Shown here: positions 41,697-49,378 of the stretch, piece by piece
Layout: every line of letters starts with the position of its first letter
How positions within the stretch are numbered: position 1 is the stretch's first letter
Assembly: GCF_000739615.1 (NCBI RefSeq)
Contig: NZ_BATP01000023.1
Location: 124,001-188,000, forward strand
Reading direction: 5' to 3'
DNA length: 64,000 bases
From: Haloferula sp. BvORR071
GTDB taxonomy: Bacteria > Verrucomicrobiota > Verrucomicrobiia > Verrucomicrobiales > Akkermansiaceae
Notes under the pieces: model-generated
Told to the model about the DNA's origin: nothing
Seen by the model: the letters and a program-made list of their open reading frames with translations, nothing else
Databases searched by the model: none
Made by a program: the position numbers and the translations under genes

Positions 41697-42085
41697 GGCT
41701 TCCCTCCTTTCCCGTGCTTCTCGATCATCTCGCGCAGCTCGCGGATTTCCTCGTCGCTGAGTCCACCCTCCTCCACCAGGCAGCGCACCAGCGAGAGGCC
41801 GGAGCCACCGAAGAGCCGCTGCGTTAGCTCCGACAGGATCTTGCCGCGGCCGCGCTTCTCCGGCACCGCGGCGCGGTAGAGCCGGGCGCGCTCGCTTTCA
41901 TCCGCCTTCAGCCAGCCCTTCGCGTGCAGGCGGGTGAGCTGGGTCTGCAGGGTGTTGCGGCTGATCGGCTCGCTGCGATCGGCATTCACCAGATCCAGCA
42001 GCGCCGCGACCGAGACCGGCTGGCGTTGCCAGATCAGGTCCATCAGCGCCTGCTCGGCGGGAGAAAGGGGCGGCAGGGATTTCAT
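41693..42085 (-). CDS. BlaI/MecI/CopY family transcriptional repressor
   Basis: The ATG at 42085 gives 130 residues starting 'MKSLPPLSPAEQALMDLIWQ'; longer frames would run into the operator. The winged helix has 'ISRNTLQTQLTRLHAKGWLKADESERARLYRAAV', the BlaI recognition-helix pattern. A C-terminal dimerisation helix set follows, 'LSDEEIRELREMIEKHGKG'. It overlaps the BlaR1-like gene by four bases. Two perfect palindromes lie just upstream, between this gene and the divergent GH43 gene, which predicts that it represses both directions until the partner protease inactivates it. Confidence 0.9.
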   Translation of the reverse strand: MKSLPPLSPAEQALMDLIWQRQPVSVAALLDLVNADRSEPISRNTLQTQLTRLHAKGWLKADESERARLYRAAVPEKRGRGKILSELTQRLFGGSGLSLVRCLVEEGGLSDEEIRELREMIEKHGKGGKP

Positions 42086-42099
42086 GCTTGCGACATACA

Positions 42100-42151
42100 T
42101 GACGACAGATGTCGTCAGTTGTCGAGGTGAATTTGACGACATCTGTCGTCA
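42100..42151. promoter_or_regulatory. Twin BlaI-type palindromic operators
   Basis: TGACGACA-GA-TGTCGTCA (42100-42117) and TGACGACA-TC-TGTCGTCA (42134-42151) are perfect 8-2-8 palindromes 34 bases apart centre to centre. The ACAnnTGT core matches the MecI/BlaI operator form (TACAnnTGTA), with C/G in place of T/A. They lie 15 bases before the blaI start and 63 bases before the GH43 start, so they probably control both. Confidence 0.88.
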
Positions 42152-42214
42152 TTGAGCACCCGTGCTTCCGTGACAGCACTGAAACTTTGTGGGCCCCCGG
42201 GCGTTTCCAAGAAA

Positions 42215-43177
42215 ATGATCCGCTTCCTGCCACTCGCCATTGCCCTGCTGCTCCCGGCCATGGCCTGCCACGCCCAGCGCCTGCCGGAGGGGGACTACCC
42301 GCGCATCCACGATCCCTCAACGCTGGTCGAGGAGAAGGGCGATGCCTGGTGCCTTTCGACCGGCCAGGGCATCCAGCTCATGAAGCGCGAGCCCGACGGT
42401 CGCTGGAAGAAGATGGCCTCACTCTTCACTGAATTCCCGGCATGGCACAAGACGGAGGTCCCAGCGAACAAGGGCCACCTCTGGGCACCGGACATCATCC
42501 GCCGCAAGGACCGCTGGTTCGTTTACTACTCCGTCTCGAGCTTCGGCTCGAATGAATCCGCCATCGGCTTGGCAAGCAGCAAGGCGCTCGACCCAGCATC
42601 GAAGGACTACGGCTGGAAGGACGAGGGCATGGTGCTGCGCTCGCGCAAGGGCGACCGCTTCAATGCCATCGACCCCGCGGTGATCGCGGACGGCAAGAAG
42701 CTGTGGATGAGCTACGGCTCCTTCTGGGACGGCATCTTCCTGTTAGAGCTCGATCCGGAAAGCGGGCTGCGCAAGGACAAGGCCGAGCCCATCCGCCTCG
42801 CGATGTATCCCGAGATCGAGGCTCCCTTCATTCACAAGCACGGCGACTACTACTACCTCTTCGTGAACTGGGGCAAATGCTGTCGTGGCGTGGACAGCAC
42901 CTACGAGATCCGCGTCGGCCGCAGCAAGGACATCACCGGCCCCTACAAGGACAAGGATGGTGCGGACATGAAGGCCGGCGGCGGCTCTGCCTTCCTCGCC
43001 AGCGATGGCCGTTTCATCGGTCCCGGTCATGCCTCAATCTTCGTGGCGAAGGGCAAGGAGATGCTCGTCCACCACTTCTACGACAAGGACCGTCGCGGCC
43101 GTTCCGACCTGCGAATGCTGCCGATGGAGTGGAAGGACGGCTGGCCGATGGTGGAGAAAGACGCCGGAGCGAAATAG
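42215..43177 (+). CDS. Secreted GH43 glycoside hydrolase, arabinan endo-1,5-alpha-L-arabinosidase-like
   Basis: ATG 42215 gives 320 residues with a signal peptide ('IRFLPLAIALLLPAMACHAQ'). The five-bladed propeller active site is visible: base Asp in 'YPRIHDPSTL', pKa-modulating Asp in 'FNAIDPAVIADGKKLWMSYGSFWDGIF' and acid Glu in 'YPEIEAPFIHKHGDYYYLFVNWG'. 'LWAPDIIRRKDRWFVYYSVS' is typical of GH43 arabinanases. It would hydrolyse arabinan side chains of pectin. It is divergent from the blaI-blaR1-like pair and is preceded by the two operators, an unusual regulatory partner for a polysaccharide-degrading gene. Confidence 0.9.
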   Translation: MIRFLPLAIALLLPAMACHAQRLPEGDYPRIHDPSTLVEEKGDAWCLSTGQGIQLMKREPDGRWKKMASLFTEFPAWHKTEVPANKGHLWAPDIIRRKDRWFVYYSVSSFGSNESAIGLASSKALDPASKDYGWKDEGMVLRSRKGDRFNAIDPAVIADGKKLWMSYGSFWDGIFLLELDPESGLRKDKAEPIRLAMYPEIEAPFIHKHGDYYYLFVNWGKCCRGVDSTYEIRVGRSKDITGPYKDKDGADMKAGGGSAFLASDGRFIGPGHASIFVAKGKEMLVHHFYDKDRRGRSDLRMLPMEWKDGWPMVEKDAGAK

Positions 43178-43293
43178 CAGGAGCCCACCAGGGATCCTGC
43201 CCAGCGAGTGAACTGAGTATCGGAGTTTGCCCAAGCGAGTATGAGCGGCCGCACTGAAAACCCGGCAAGCTCAGGCCCAATTGGCAAACCTCC

Positions 43294-44739
43294 ATGGACC
43301 TTCCGCCCCAAGCGCCCGCTGATCCGCCGCAGCCATCAGCCCCGCGACGGCCTCCGGTCCAACTTCCCCAGACGGTAAAGCAGTCTAGCCGAGGGCCTGC
43401 CGCGCAAAAGCAAGCGTTCGTCCAGCGCCCCCAGGTACCCACTCGGACAACCAGGGCATCCAAGAACACGCAGACCCAATTGCCGGCCCAGCGGGTCTCC
43501 CCGCCTGCTTCGGCAGACCAAGCGCAGCCCCAAGCCGCCCTCGCGCCCCCCGGCAAGCAGTCGATCTGGCGGAAGATCGGCGGCGGCTCGCTTTCCGTTT
43601 CGATCATCTTCCATGTCCTGCTGCTGGTGCTCGGCGCGTTCTGGATCCTACGCATCATTCCACAGCCGGAAAAGACGGTGGACTTCATGCCAAACGGCGG
43701 CGGCGGCGGATCCTCCGCAGCCCCGGCGACGAACGTGAAACGGCAGCAGGCACTGATGCCGAGGCCGAATCTCGCCAAGGTGGTCGCCGCGGGCGCGACC
43801 AGCGCCTTCACCATGCCGGAGATGGACCCCAGCAGTTCGATCGCCTCCATCGAATCCACGACCACCAGCGGGCTGTCATCCGGCGGGCTCGGCGGCAAGG
43901 GTGCCGGCGGAGGCCGCGGCGACGGACAAGGCAAGGGCTTCGGCAATGGCTTGGGTCCCGGCACCGCGGGCGGCGGCATGGGCAACCTGTTTGGCATGCC
44001 AGACGACCGGGAGCGGATGTCCGGCTACATCTACGATCTGACCCAGTTGAAGGACGGCAAGCCATCGCCCTACAAGGAGCTGTTCCGTGAGACCAACTGC
44101 GAATGGCAGGACCCGCTGGTATCCGAGCTCTTCAAAGGCAAGCTGCAGGACTCCACGCTGGAGAAATACTACCGCGGCCCGGAGAAGCTCGGTGTGCACC
44201 AGATCCTGATTCCTTGCAGCAAGGACATCACCGCGCCAAAGGCCTTCGGGGCGGAAGGCAAGATGAATGGCGGTGCTTGGGTGATCGTCTACCGTGGCAG
44301 GGTCTGCGCCCCGGAGTCCGGCGAGATCCGCTTCTGCGGCACGGCCGACAACTACCTCGGGGTGCGCTTCAACAACAAGAACGTGCTCTACTACGCCTCG
44401 GGCGCATTCTCCAAAATCCAGCTGTCCCCGACGGAAGCCATCCCAGGCCTGCGCATGCCGATCGCGAAGGGCGACTGGATGCGCGTGGACAAGGGCCGCT
44501 GGTACGACATGAACATCGTCATCGGCGATGCCGGCGGGGTGTTCTCCGCCGTGCTCTACTACGAGCGCAAGGGTGACGCCCAGAAAACCAAGGTCCTCTT
44601 CCGCACGCAGAACATCCCCTGGGATGAGGTGCTGGCGTTGGATGGCAAGTTCTACTCAGCCTACCTCGATCTGCCGAAGGACCTCGATCCCAACAGTCCG
44701 GTCTGGCAGTGCAAGCCGGCAGTCTCCTCCGCCTTCTGA
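43294..44739 (+). CDS. Membrane protein with Pro-rich N-terminus and PA14-like C-terminal domain
   Basis: The 481-residue protein starts with about 90 residues rich in Pro, Gln and Ala, then one membrane helix (about 97-120, 'SVSIIFHVLLLVLGAFWIL'). A Gly-rich linker follows (about 130-235), then a domain whose 'GGAWVIVYRGRVCAPESGEIRFCGTADNYLGVRFNNKNVLY' matches the PA14 carbohydrate-binding fold seen in verrucomicrobial proteins. The Pro-rich part lies before the helix, opposite to TonB. A short ORF in another frame (43241-43378) overlaps its start and reads Arg/Pro-rich; whether the true N-terminus lies there through a frameshift cannot be decided here. Confidence 0.72.
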   Translation: MDLPPQAPADPPQPSAPRRPPVQLPQTVKQSSRGPAAQKQAFVQRPQVPTRTTRASKNTQTQLPAQRVSPPASADQAQPQAALAPPGKQSIWRKIGGGSLSVSIIFHVLLLVLGAFWILRIIPQPEKTVDFMPNGGGGGSSAAPATNVKRQQALMPRPNLAKVVAAGATSAFTMPEMDPSSSIASIESTTTSGLSSGGLGGKGAGGGRGDGQGKGFGNGLGPGTAGGGMGNLFGMPDDRERMSGYIYDLTQLKDGKPSPYKELFRETNCEWQDPLVSELFKGKLQDSTLEKYYRGPEKLGVHQILIPCSKDITAPKAFGAEGKMNGGAWVIVYRGRVCAPESGEIRFCGTADNYLGVRFNNKNVLYYASGAFSKIQLSPTEAIPGLRMPIAKGDWMRVDKGRWYDMNIVIGDAGGVFSAVLYYERKGDAQKTKVLFRTQNIPWDEVLALDGKFYSAYLDLPKDLDPNSPVWQCKPAVSSAF

Positions 44740-44751
44740 GCGGCGCCCCCC

Positions 44752-45354
44752 TTAGAAGCGCCAGCCCAAGCCCAGTGTGAAGCCCAGCGCATCGATCCCC
44801 GGATTCGGGTCGGTCATGCCGCCGTTCGAGTGATGGATGAAGTACGCCCCGCCTAGTAAGGAGAGGTCTGGCGCGATCTCCCGGCGCAGGCCGAGCTGGG
44901 AAAACCAGTTCAGCGTGAAATCCTGCCCCAGCCCTTGCGCCCCGCCCGACGAATCCGTCCAGCCGAAGCCACCGCCGAGCGAAAAGAAAATCGAGGTCTT
45001 CTCATCCGGAAACCAGTACTCGATCGAAGGCGCTCCATTGATCCCGAAGTAGTAGTCTTCCGGGCCCGCCGTGATCGCCTCCGCCAGCAGCGAGAAGCGG
45101 CTCCGCACGATCAGCCGCGAGCCATCGTCACCCGCGAACCAATTCAGCACCGTGGGGCTGCGGAAGGTGAGCTGCGTCGGCACGATCTCATAATCGATCT
45201 CCGTGTTGTTGCCGATGTTCCAGAGATAGCCGGACTCGACCGTCATTTCCCACAGGTCCGCCGGGTGGCCGCCTTTCGGCGCCGGAGTATCGGTGAATGA
45301 ACCGGCGAAACCGAGCGAGGCGGAACAAAGCAACAAGGCAAAGGTCGTTTTCAT
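44752..45354 (-). CDS. Acyloxyacyl hydrolase, PagL-like lipid A 3-O-deacylase
   Basis: The 200-residue protein has a signal peptide ('TTFALLLCSASLGFAG') and a small beta-barrel pattern ending in 'GFTLGLGWRF' with an aromatic C-terminus. The PagL catalytic site appears as 'YFIHHSNGGMTDPNPGIDAL': H174 and S176 in the HxSN motif followed by the NPG turn. PagL removes the 3-O acyl chain of lipid A in the outer membrane. It is the last gene of a minus-strand group with the YbjN-like and PH-like membrane protein genes. Confidence 0.8.
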   Translation of the reverse strand: MKTTFALLLCSASLGFAGSFTDTPAPKGGHPADLWEMTVESGYLWNIGNNTEIDYEIVPTQLTFRSPTVLNWFAGDDGSRLIVRSRFSLLAEAITAGPEDYYFGINGAPSIEYWFPDEKTSIFFSLGGGFGWTDSSGGAQGLGQDFTLNWFSQLGLRREIAPDLSLLGGAYFIHHSNGGMTDPNPGIDALGFTLGLGWRF

Positions 45355-45372
45355 GGGAGAGAATCTATCAGA

Positions 45373-45888
45373 TCAGGGCAGGTCGTCATCATCACCCGGC
45401 ACCGGCGGGATGAAGTCCTCGCGCTGGAGCAAGCGCTTCAGGTCCAGATCATCCAGCAGATCCCCCGGCGTCCGCACCACCGTGGTGGCATAGGGCGTGA
45501 TCCGGTCCATCTCCGCCACCGTGCAGTGCACCATGGAGGACACGATGTCTGCGTCGTAGCGCTCCCTGTCGAAGAGATTGGTAATACGGAAGACCAGCCG
45601 CTGGCGGTCCAGATCATACTCGAAGCCGCCGAGGTTCAGCGTCTTGTTCGCCCGCGCCAGCAGTTCCAGTATATAGGGCTGGTGCTCCTCATCCACCGGC
45701 AGCGGCATCTCGCCCATGATCGCCAGCGCGTTCATCGGCGGGTAGGCCTGCACGATCATCTCGATCCGCGTGTGGTGTGCGGAGAAGACGGCGCGCAGCA
45801 CGTCCTTCCCTTCCACCAACTCGCAATGCCAGCCTTGCTGCCCGAAGGCTTCTTCAACGGTGAGGATCTGTCGGGATGGCGGGCGCAT
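45373..45888 (-). CDS. YbjN domain-containing protein
   Basis: The 171-residue protein fits the YbjN fold (PF10722-like, 'sensory transduction regulator'): 'LTVEEAFGQQGWHCELVEGKDVLRAVFSAHHTRIEMIVQAYPPMNALAIMGEMPLPVDEEHQPYILELLARANKTLNLGGFEYDLDRQRLVFRITNLF'-like strand-helix order with the conserved 'LLARANKTLNLGGFEYD' core. The Asp-rich tail is disordered. These proteins bind partner proteins and, in E. coli, affect motility and stress; the role here is unknown. It starts 10 bases after the preceding membrane protein gene, so the two are co-transcribed. Confidence 0.82.
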   Translation of the reverse strand: MRPPSRQILTVEEAFGQQGWHCELVEGKDVLRAVFSAHHTRIEMIVQAYPPMNALAIMGEMPLPVDEEHQPYILELLARANKTLNLGGFEYDLDRQRLVFRITNLFDRERYDADIVSSMVHCTVAEMDRITPYATTVVRTPGDLLDDLDLKRLLQREDFIPPVPGDDDDLP

Positions 45889-45897
45889 GGCAGTGAT

Positions 45898-46365
45898 TCA
45901 GGAAGCAGGAAAGCGGCCGCGGATCGCGGCTGCGAGGAGTTCGCGGCGGTCCTTCGCGAGGGGCAAGAGCGAAAGATGAATCCCCGAATTCTTTTCCACA
46001 TTGAAATGCAGGGTCAGCCGCTCCTCGTCCACCTCCGCCCCGGCAATTTGCGCCCACGGAATCACCTGCATATTCGCCGCCGGCCGGAAGAGCGGGAAAA
46101 TCTCCACCCCGATCGGGCTCAGCAGGATGTAGGCATGCCGCGCGCAGTGCCAGGCCATCCGCATCAGCCCGAAGGAAAGCGCCAGCGGCAGCAGCCCCCA
46201 CGCCGGGTGCGGCAGCACCGGATGATCCGCCCGGTAGGGCGCGAGAAGGAAAAACACCAGCGCCGCCATGAAGCACACCGCTGCCAGGATCATGAAGGGC
46301 AAGGCCTGCCCCGCGCGGGTAAAGCGCAGTTCCTTATGCGGCTCGGCGACGGGCATGGCGGCCAT
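45898..46365 (-). CDS. Membrane protein with PH-like C-terminal domain
   Basis: ATG 46365 gives 155 residues; ATG 46356 is also possible. Longer frames would extend into the divergent His-rich gene. Two hydrophobic helices (about 23-45 and 55-75) precede a beta-rich domain, 'AYILLSPIGVEIFPLFRPAANMQVIPWAQIAGAEV', which resembles bacterial PH-like domains found on YdbS/DUF2244-type proteins. A function is not evident. The YbjN-like gene follows 10 bases downstream. Confidence 0.6.
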   Translation of the reverse strand: MAAMPVAEPHKELRFTRAGQALPFMILAAVCFMAALVFFLLAPYRADHPVLPHPAWGLLPLALSFGLMRMAWHCARHAYILLSPIGVEIFPLFRPAANMQVIPWAQIAGAEVDEERLTLHFNVEKNSGIHLSLLPLAKDRRELLAAAIRGRFPAS

Positions 46366-46462
46366 GTTCAGCGGTGGATCCGTCCATGGAAAGCGGGATT
46401 TGCGACGCCCCTGCCCTACCTTTGGACTTGCAGAACGGGATATTGCGGGTTTCCTCAGCATC

Positions 46463-46822
46463 GTGCGCGCATGGCTCACATGGCTGATGGTCTTCGGCGT
46501 ATACGCCGGAATCTTCGGTCGTGTACTCGCGGTGGACCACGTCCACGCCGAGCCTCAGGGCAATGAATGCTGCGGCGGCCACCACCACGATGGCGGTGGC
46601 TCGGACAAGAGTCAGGACAAGGACCAGCACGGTCCCGATTGCCCTCCCGGCCCGCACGACCACCATACCCATGCCTGCTGCCACCCGGCACCGCTGGCGG
46701 GTATGGACATCCAGCTCCCGGGCCTCCTGTCGCCCGATGGATCGCGGCTGGATCTGACTTGGCACCGGTCACAGATACCGGACGAGCCGGTCTTTGCCTT
46801 GGATAAGCCCCCTCTGATCTGA
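46463..46822 (+). CDS. Exported His/Cys-rich metal-binding protein
   Basis: A GTG at 46463 begins 119 residues with a membrane or signal helix ('AWLTWLMVFGVYAGIFGRVLA', 3-23). The middle (about 33-71) is dense in His, Cys and Asp: 'CCGGHHHDGGG', 'PHDHHTHACCHP'. This composition is typical of periplasmic metal-scavenging proteins that bind copper, zinc or nickel. It is the first gene of the metal-export region, 154 bases before the TolC-like gene. The family is not one I can name. The start is uncertain because the minus-strand membrane protein gene starts only about 100 bases away. Confidence 0.68.
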   Translation: MRAWLTWLMVFGVYAGIFGRVLAVDHVHAEPQGNECCGGHHHDGGGSDKSQDKDQHGPDCPPGPHDHHTHACCHPAPLAGMDIQLPGLLSPDGSRLDLTWHRSQIPDEPVFALDKPPLI

Positions 46823-46976
46823 GCGTCGCCCATTCGATGCTCCGGCCGGCTCCTTGTACGCCCGCCGTCTATCCGTTAGGCCTGCCCTGAATCGAGCGCC
46901 TGCGGATTCGTTCCAAGGTTTGTTTTCCAAGTGATTCATCCGTCCCGTGTCCAGTGGACGGCACTTTTTATCCTTC

Positions 46977-48212
46977 ATGCATTCTCTGTTTACCCGTGCT
47001 GCGGCGGCATCATTCTGCCTGCTCGCGGCCGCTCCCCCCCTCAAGGCGGAGCCCGGCGTCGTCGTCTCGCTCGCCAGTATCGGCGACCGGATCCGCGCCC
47101 AGAATCCGGACCTCGCCGCCGCGCGGCTGAGGATCCGGGAAGCCCTCGGCCGCAAGCTCCAGTCCGGCCGTCTTGCCAACCCCAACCTCGAGGTCGACAT
47201 CAGCCACGACCAGCGCTTCCGCGAGCGCTCGATGGAGATCGGCTTCTCGCAGAAGTTCCCGGTCACCAACCGGCTGCGCCTCGAAAAGGAAGTCTCCGCC
47301 ACCGAGGTGAAGGTCGCCGAAGCCGAAGTCCGCGAGGTCGAGCGCCAACTCATCGCCCAAGCCCGCGAAGGCGTCGTCAACGTCCTCTCCGTCCGCAAAC
47401 GCCGGGAGCTGCTCAAGGAACAGTCCGCATTGTCGAAGGACTTCGCCGACTTCCTCTCCGCCGCCGCCGCCAAGGGCGAGGGCTCACCCCTCGATGCCGG
47501 CCAGGCCAAGCTCGAAGCCGCCAGCCAGACCCTCGAAATCCGCACCCTCGATGCCGAGGAGACCGCCGCCGTCGGCACCCTCAAGCCGCTCTTAGGCATC
47601 CGCCCCGATGAGCCACTGCACGTCGGCGGCACCCTGCCGGATGCCGTAGTTCCCGGGACCGCCGTCGATCCCTCGAAGCGCCCGGACTTCCAAGCCGCGG
47701 TGTTAGGCGCAAAGGCCGCCGGCCAGGGCGTCGCCGTCGAGCAATCGAAGCGCTATGAGGACATGGAAGCCGGCGTCTTCTTCGGTGCGGAGAAAACGGA
47801 GGACGCTCCCAATGGCTTCGACAAGGAAGGCATCCTCGGCCTGAAGCTCACCATTCCCCTGCCCCTCTGGAACAAGAACGAGGGCGCGATCGAGGAGGCC
47901 AAGGCCAAGCAGGAGCGGATGGAGAAGGAAGCCAGCGCACTGGCCCGCGGCATCCGCCTCGAAGCCGAGGCCGCCAAGGCCGAGATGGAACAATGGTCGA
48001 AGCTCCTCGCCGAGACCGGAGACACCTTGCTGCCCCTCGCCGAGGAGCAGTCCAAGGCCGCGGAGGACGCCTACCGCAAGGGCCAGGGCGAAATCCAGAC
48101 CGTGTTCCGCACGCGCGAGAAGCGCGTCCAACTGCTGGCCGCGCGCGTCGATGCGCTGCGCCAGTTCCACCTCGCCCGCGTGCGCTACGAAAGCGCCCTG
48201 GCCAAGCCCTGA
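46977..48212 (+). CDS. TolC-family outer-membrane channel (CzcC/CusC-like)
   Basis: ATG 46977 gives 411 residues starting with a signal peptide ('HSLFTRAAAASFCLLAAAPPLKAE'). The two TolC repeats are seen: 'RIRAQNPDLAAARLRIREALGRKLQSGRLANPNLEVDI' in the first and 'GILGLKLTIPLPLWNKNEGAIEEAKAKQERMEKEA' in the second, with long coiled-coil helices. It would form the outer-membrane tunnel for the CzcBA-type pump encoded downstream (18-base gap to the adaptor, 2-base gap to the pump). TTA codons occur as CTTTAGGC-type and GTGTTAG near 47590 and 47700. Confidence 0.9.
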   Translation: MHSLFTRAAAASFCLLAAAPPLKAEPGVVVSLASIGDRIRAQNPDLAAARLRIREALGRKLQSGRLANPNLEVDISHDQRFRERSMEIGFSQKFPVTNRLRLEKEVSATEVKVAEAEVREVERQLIAQAREGVVNVLSVRKRRELLKEQSALSKDFADFLSAAAAKGEGSPLDAGQAKLEAASQTLEIRTLDAEETAAVGTLKPLLGIRPDEPLHVGGTLPDAVVPGTAVDPSKRPDFQAAVLGAKAAGQGVAVEQSKRYEDMEAGVFFGAEKTEDAPNGFDKEGILGLKLTIPLPLWNKNEGAIEEAKAKQERMEKEASALARGIRLEAEAAKAEMEQWSKLLAETGDTLLPLAEEQSKAAEDAYRKGQGEIQTVFRTREKRVQLLAARVDALRQFHLARVRYESALAKP

Positions 48213-48230
48213 GACCACTCCTGTTAGAAC

Positions 48231-49376
48231 ATGAAGTATTTCCCATTTGTCTGTGCGGTCCTGTTCGCGAGCAGCCTGCTCGCCACCGCAAACGAGGACG
48301 CCAACACGGTCGTCCTCGATGAAACCGGCGTGAAGAACCTCCGCATCGAGACCGTCGTCGCGGAGGAATCCGACTTCGAGGAGTCGGTCTTCGCCCTTGG
48401 TCGCATCGAATCCCTGCCGAACAAAGCCGCCGCGGTCAGCAGCCGCATTCCCGGCCGCATCGTCGATCTCACCGTTTCTCCCGGCGACAAGATCAGCGCC
48501 GGCCAAACGGTCGCGAAGGTCGAAAGCCGCCAGCCCGGCGATCCACCGCCAACCATTGAACTGAAGGCCCCGATCAGTGGCCTGGTCATGAGCTCCGACG
48601 CCCGCCTCGGCGATCCCGTCGAGCCGGACAAGGCCCTGTTAGAGATCATTGATCTCGGCGAAGTCCAAGCCATCGCCCAAGTCCCCGAGCACCAGGCGGC
48701 CAAGCTCAAGCCCGGCACCAAGGCCCACATCAAGGTGAGCGCCCTGCCCGAAGGCAACTTCGAGGGCGAGCTCCTGCGCTTCGGCAACTCTGCCGATCGC
48801 GAGAGCGGCACCATCGATGCGATCTTCAAGCTCGCGAACACCACCGGTGCCATGCGCCCGGGAATGCGCGCCGAGTTCTCGATCGTCGTCTCCAAGCGCG
48901 AGAACGTCATCAGCGTGCCGCGCGCCGCACTACAGGGCGATGCGATCAACCGCTTCGTCTACGTGAAGCACTTCGACCTGCCGAACGCTTTCATCAAGAC
49001 CCCGGTCCAGATCGGCCAGATGAATGACCGCATGGTGGAAATCACCAGCGGGCTGCTTCCCGCAGACGATGTGGTCACGCGCGGCGCTTACTCGCTGTCC
49101 TTCGCGGGCGGCGGCAGCGTCTCGCTCAAGGAAGCGCTCGATGCCGCCCACGGCCACGAGCACAACGCCGACGGCTCCGAACTGACCGCAGAGCAGAAGA
49201 AGGCCAAGGACGCCGCCAAGGGTGACGGTGGCCATGACCACGAGCACGGGGAGGAAGAACACGGCAGCGGCAACGCCACCTTGTGGAAGATCATCAGCGG
49301 CGTCCTGGCGCTGATGCTGGTGGTCTCCGCCTTCGTGAACCGCAAGGGCAACCCGAACCGGGAGGAAGCCGTCTAG
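48231..49376 (+). CDS. Metal efflux RND adaptor (CzcB/CusB-like) with His-rich tail and C-terminal helix
   Basis: The 381-residue adaptor has a signal peptide ('YFPFVCAVLFASSLLATA'). The lipoyl-type halves are 'AVSSRIPGRIVDLTVSPGDKISAGQTVAKVES' and 'IELKAPISGLVMSSDARLGDPVEPDKALLEI', and the barrel part has 'GAMRPGMRAEFSIVV'. The last 75 residues are unusual: a His/Glu/Asp-rich stretch ('GHDHEHGEEEHGSG') followed by a membrane helix (about 350-368) and a charged tail. CzcB proteins are anchored only at the N-terminus. The C-terminal helix could hold the His-rich stretch at the inner membrane next to the pump. CTGTTAG lies 10 bases before its ATG. Confidence 0.88.
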   Translation: MKYFPFVCAVLFASSLLATANEDANTVVLDETGVKNLRIETVVAEESDFEESVFALGRIESLPNKAAAVSSRIPGRIVDLTVSPGDKISAGQTVAKVESRQPGDPPPTIELKAPISGLVMSSDARLGDPVEPDKALLEIIDLGEVQAIAQVPEHQAAKLKPGTKAHIKVSALPEGNFEGELLRFGNSADRESGTIDAIFKLANTTGAMRPGMRAEFSIVVSKRENVISVPRAALQGDAINRFVYVKHFDLPNAFIKTPVQIGQMNDRMVEITSGLLPADDVVTRGAYSLSFAGGGSVSLKEALDAAHGHEHNADGSELTAEQKKAKDAAKGDGGHDHEHGEEEHGSGNATLWKIISGVLALMLVVSAFVNRKGNPNREEAV

Positions 49377-49378
49377 AG

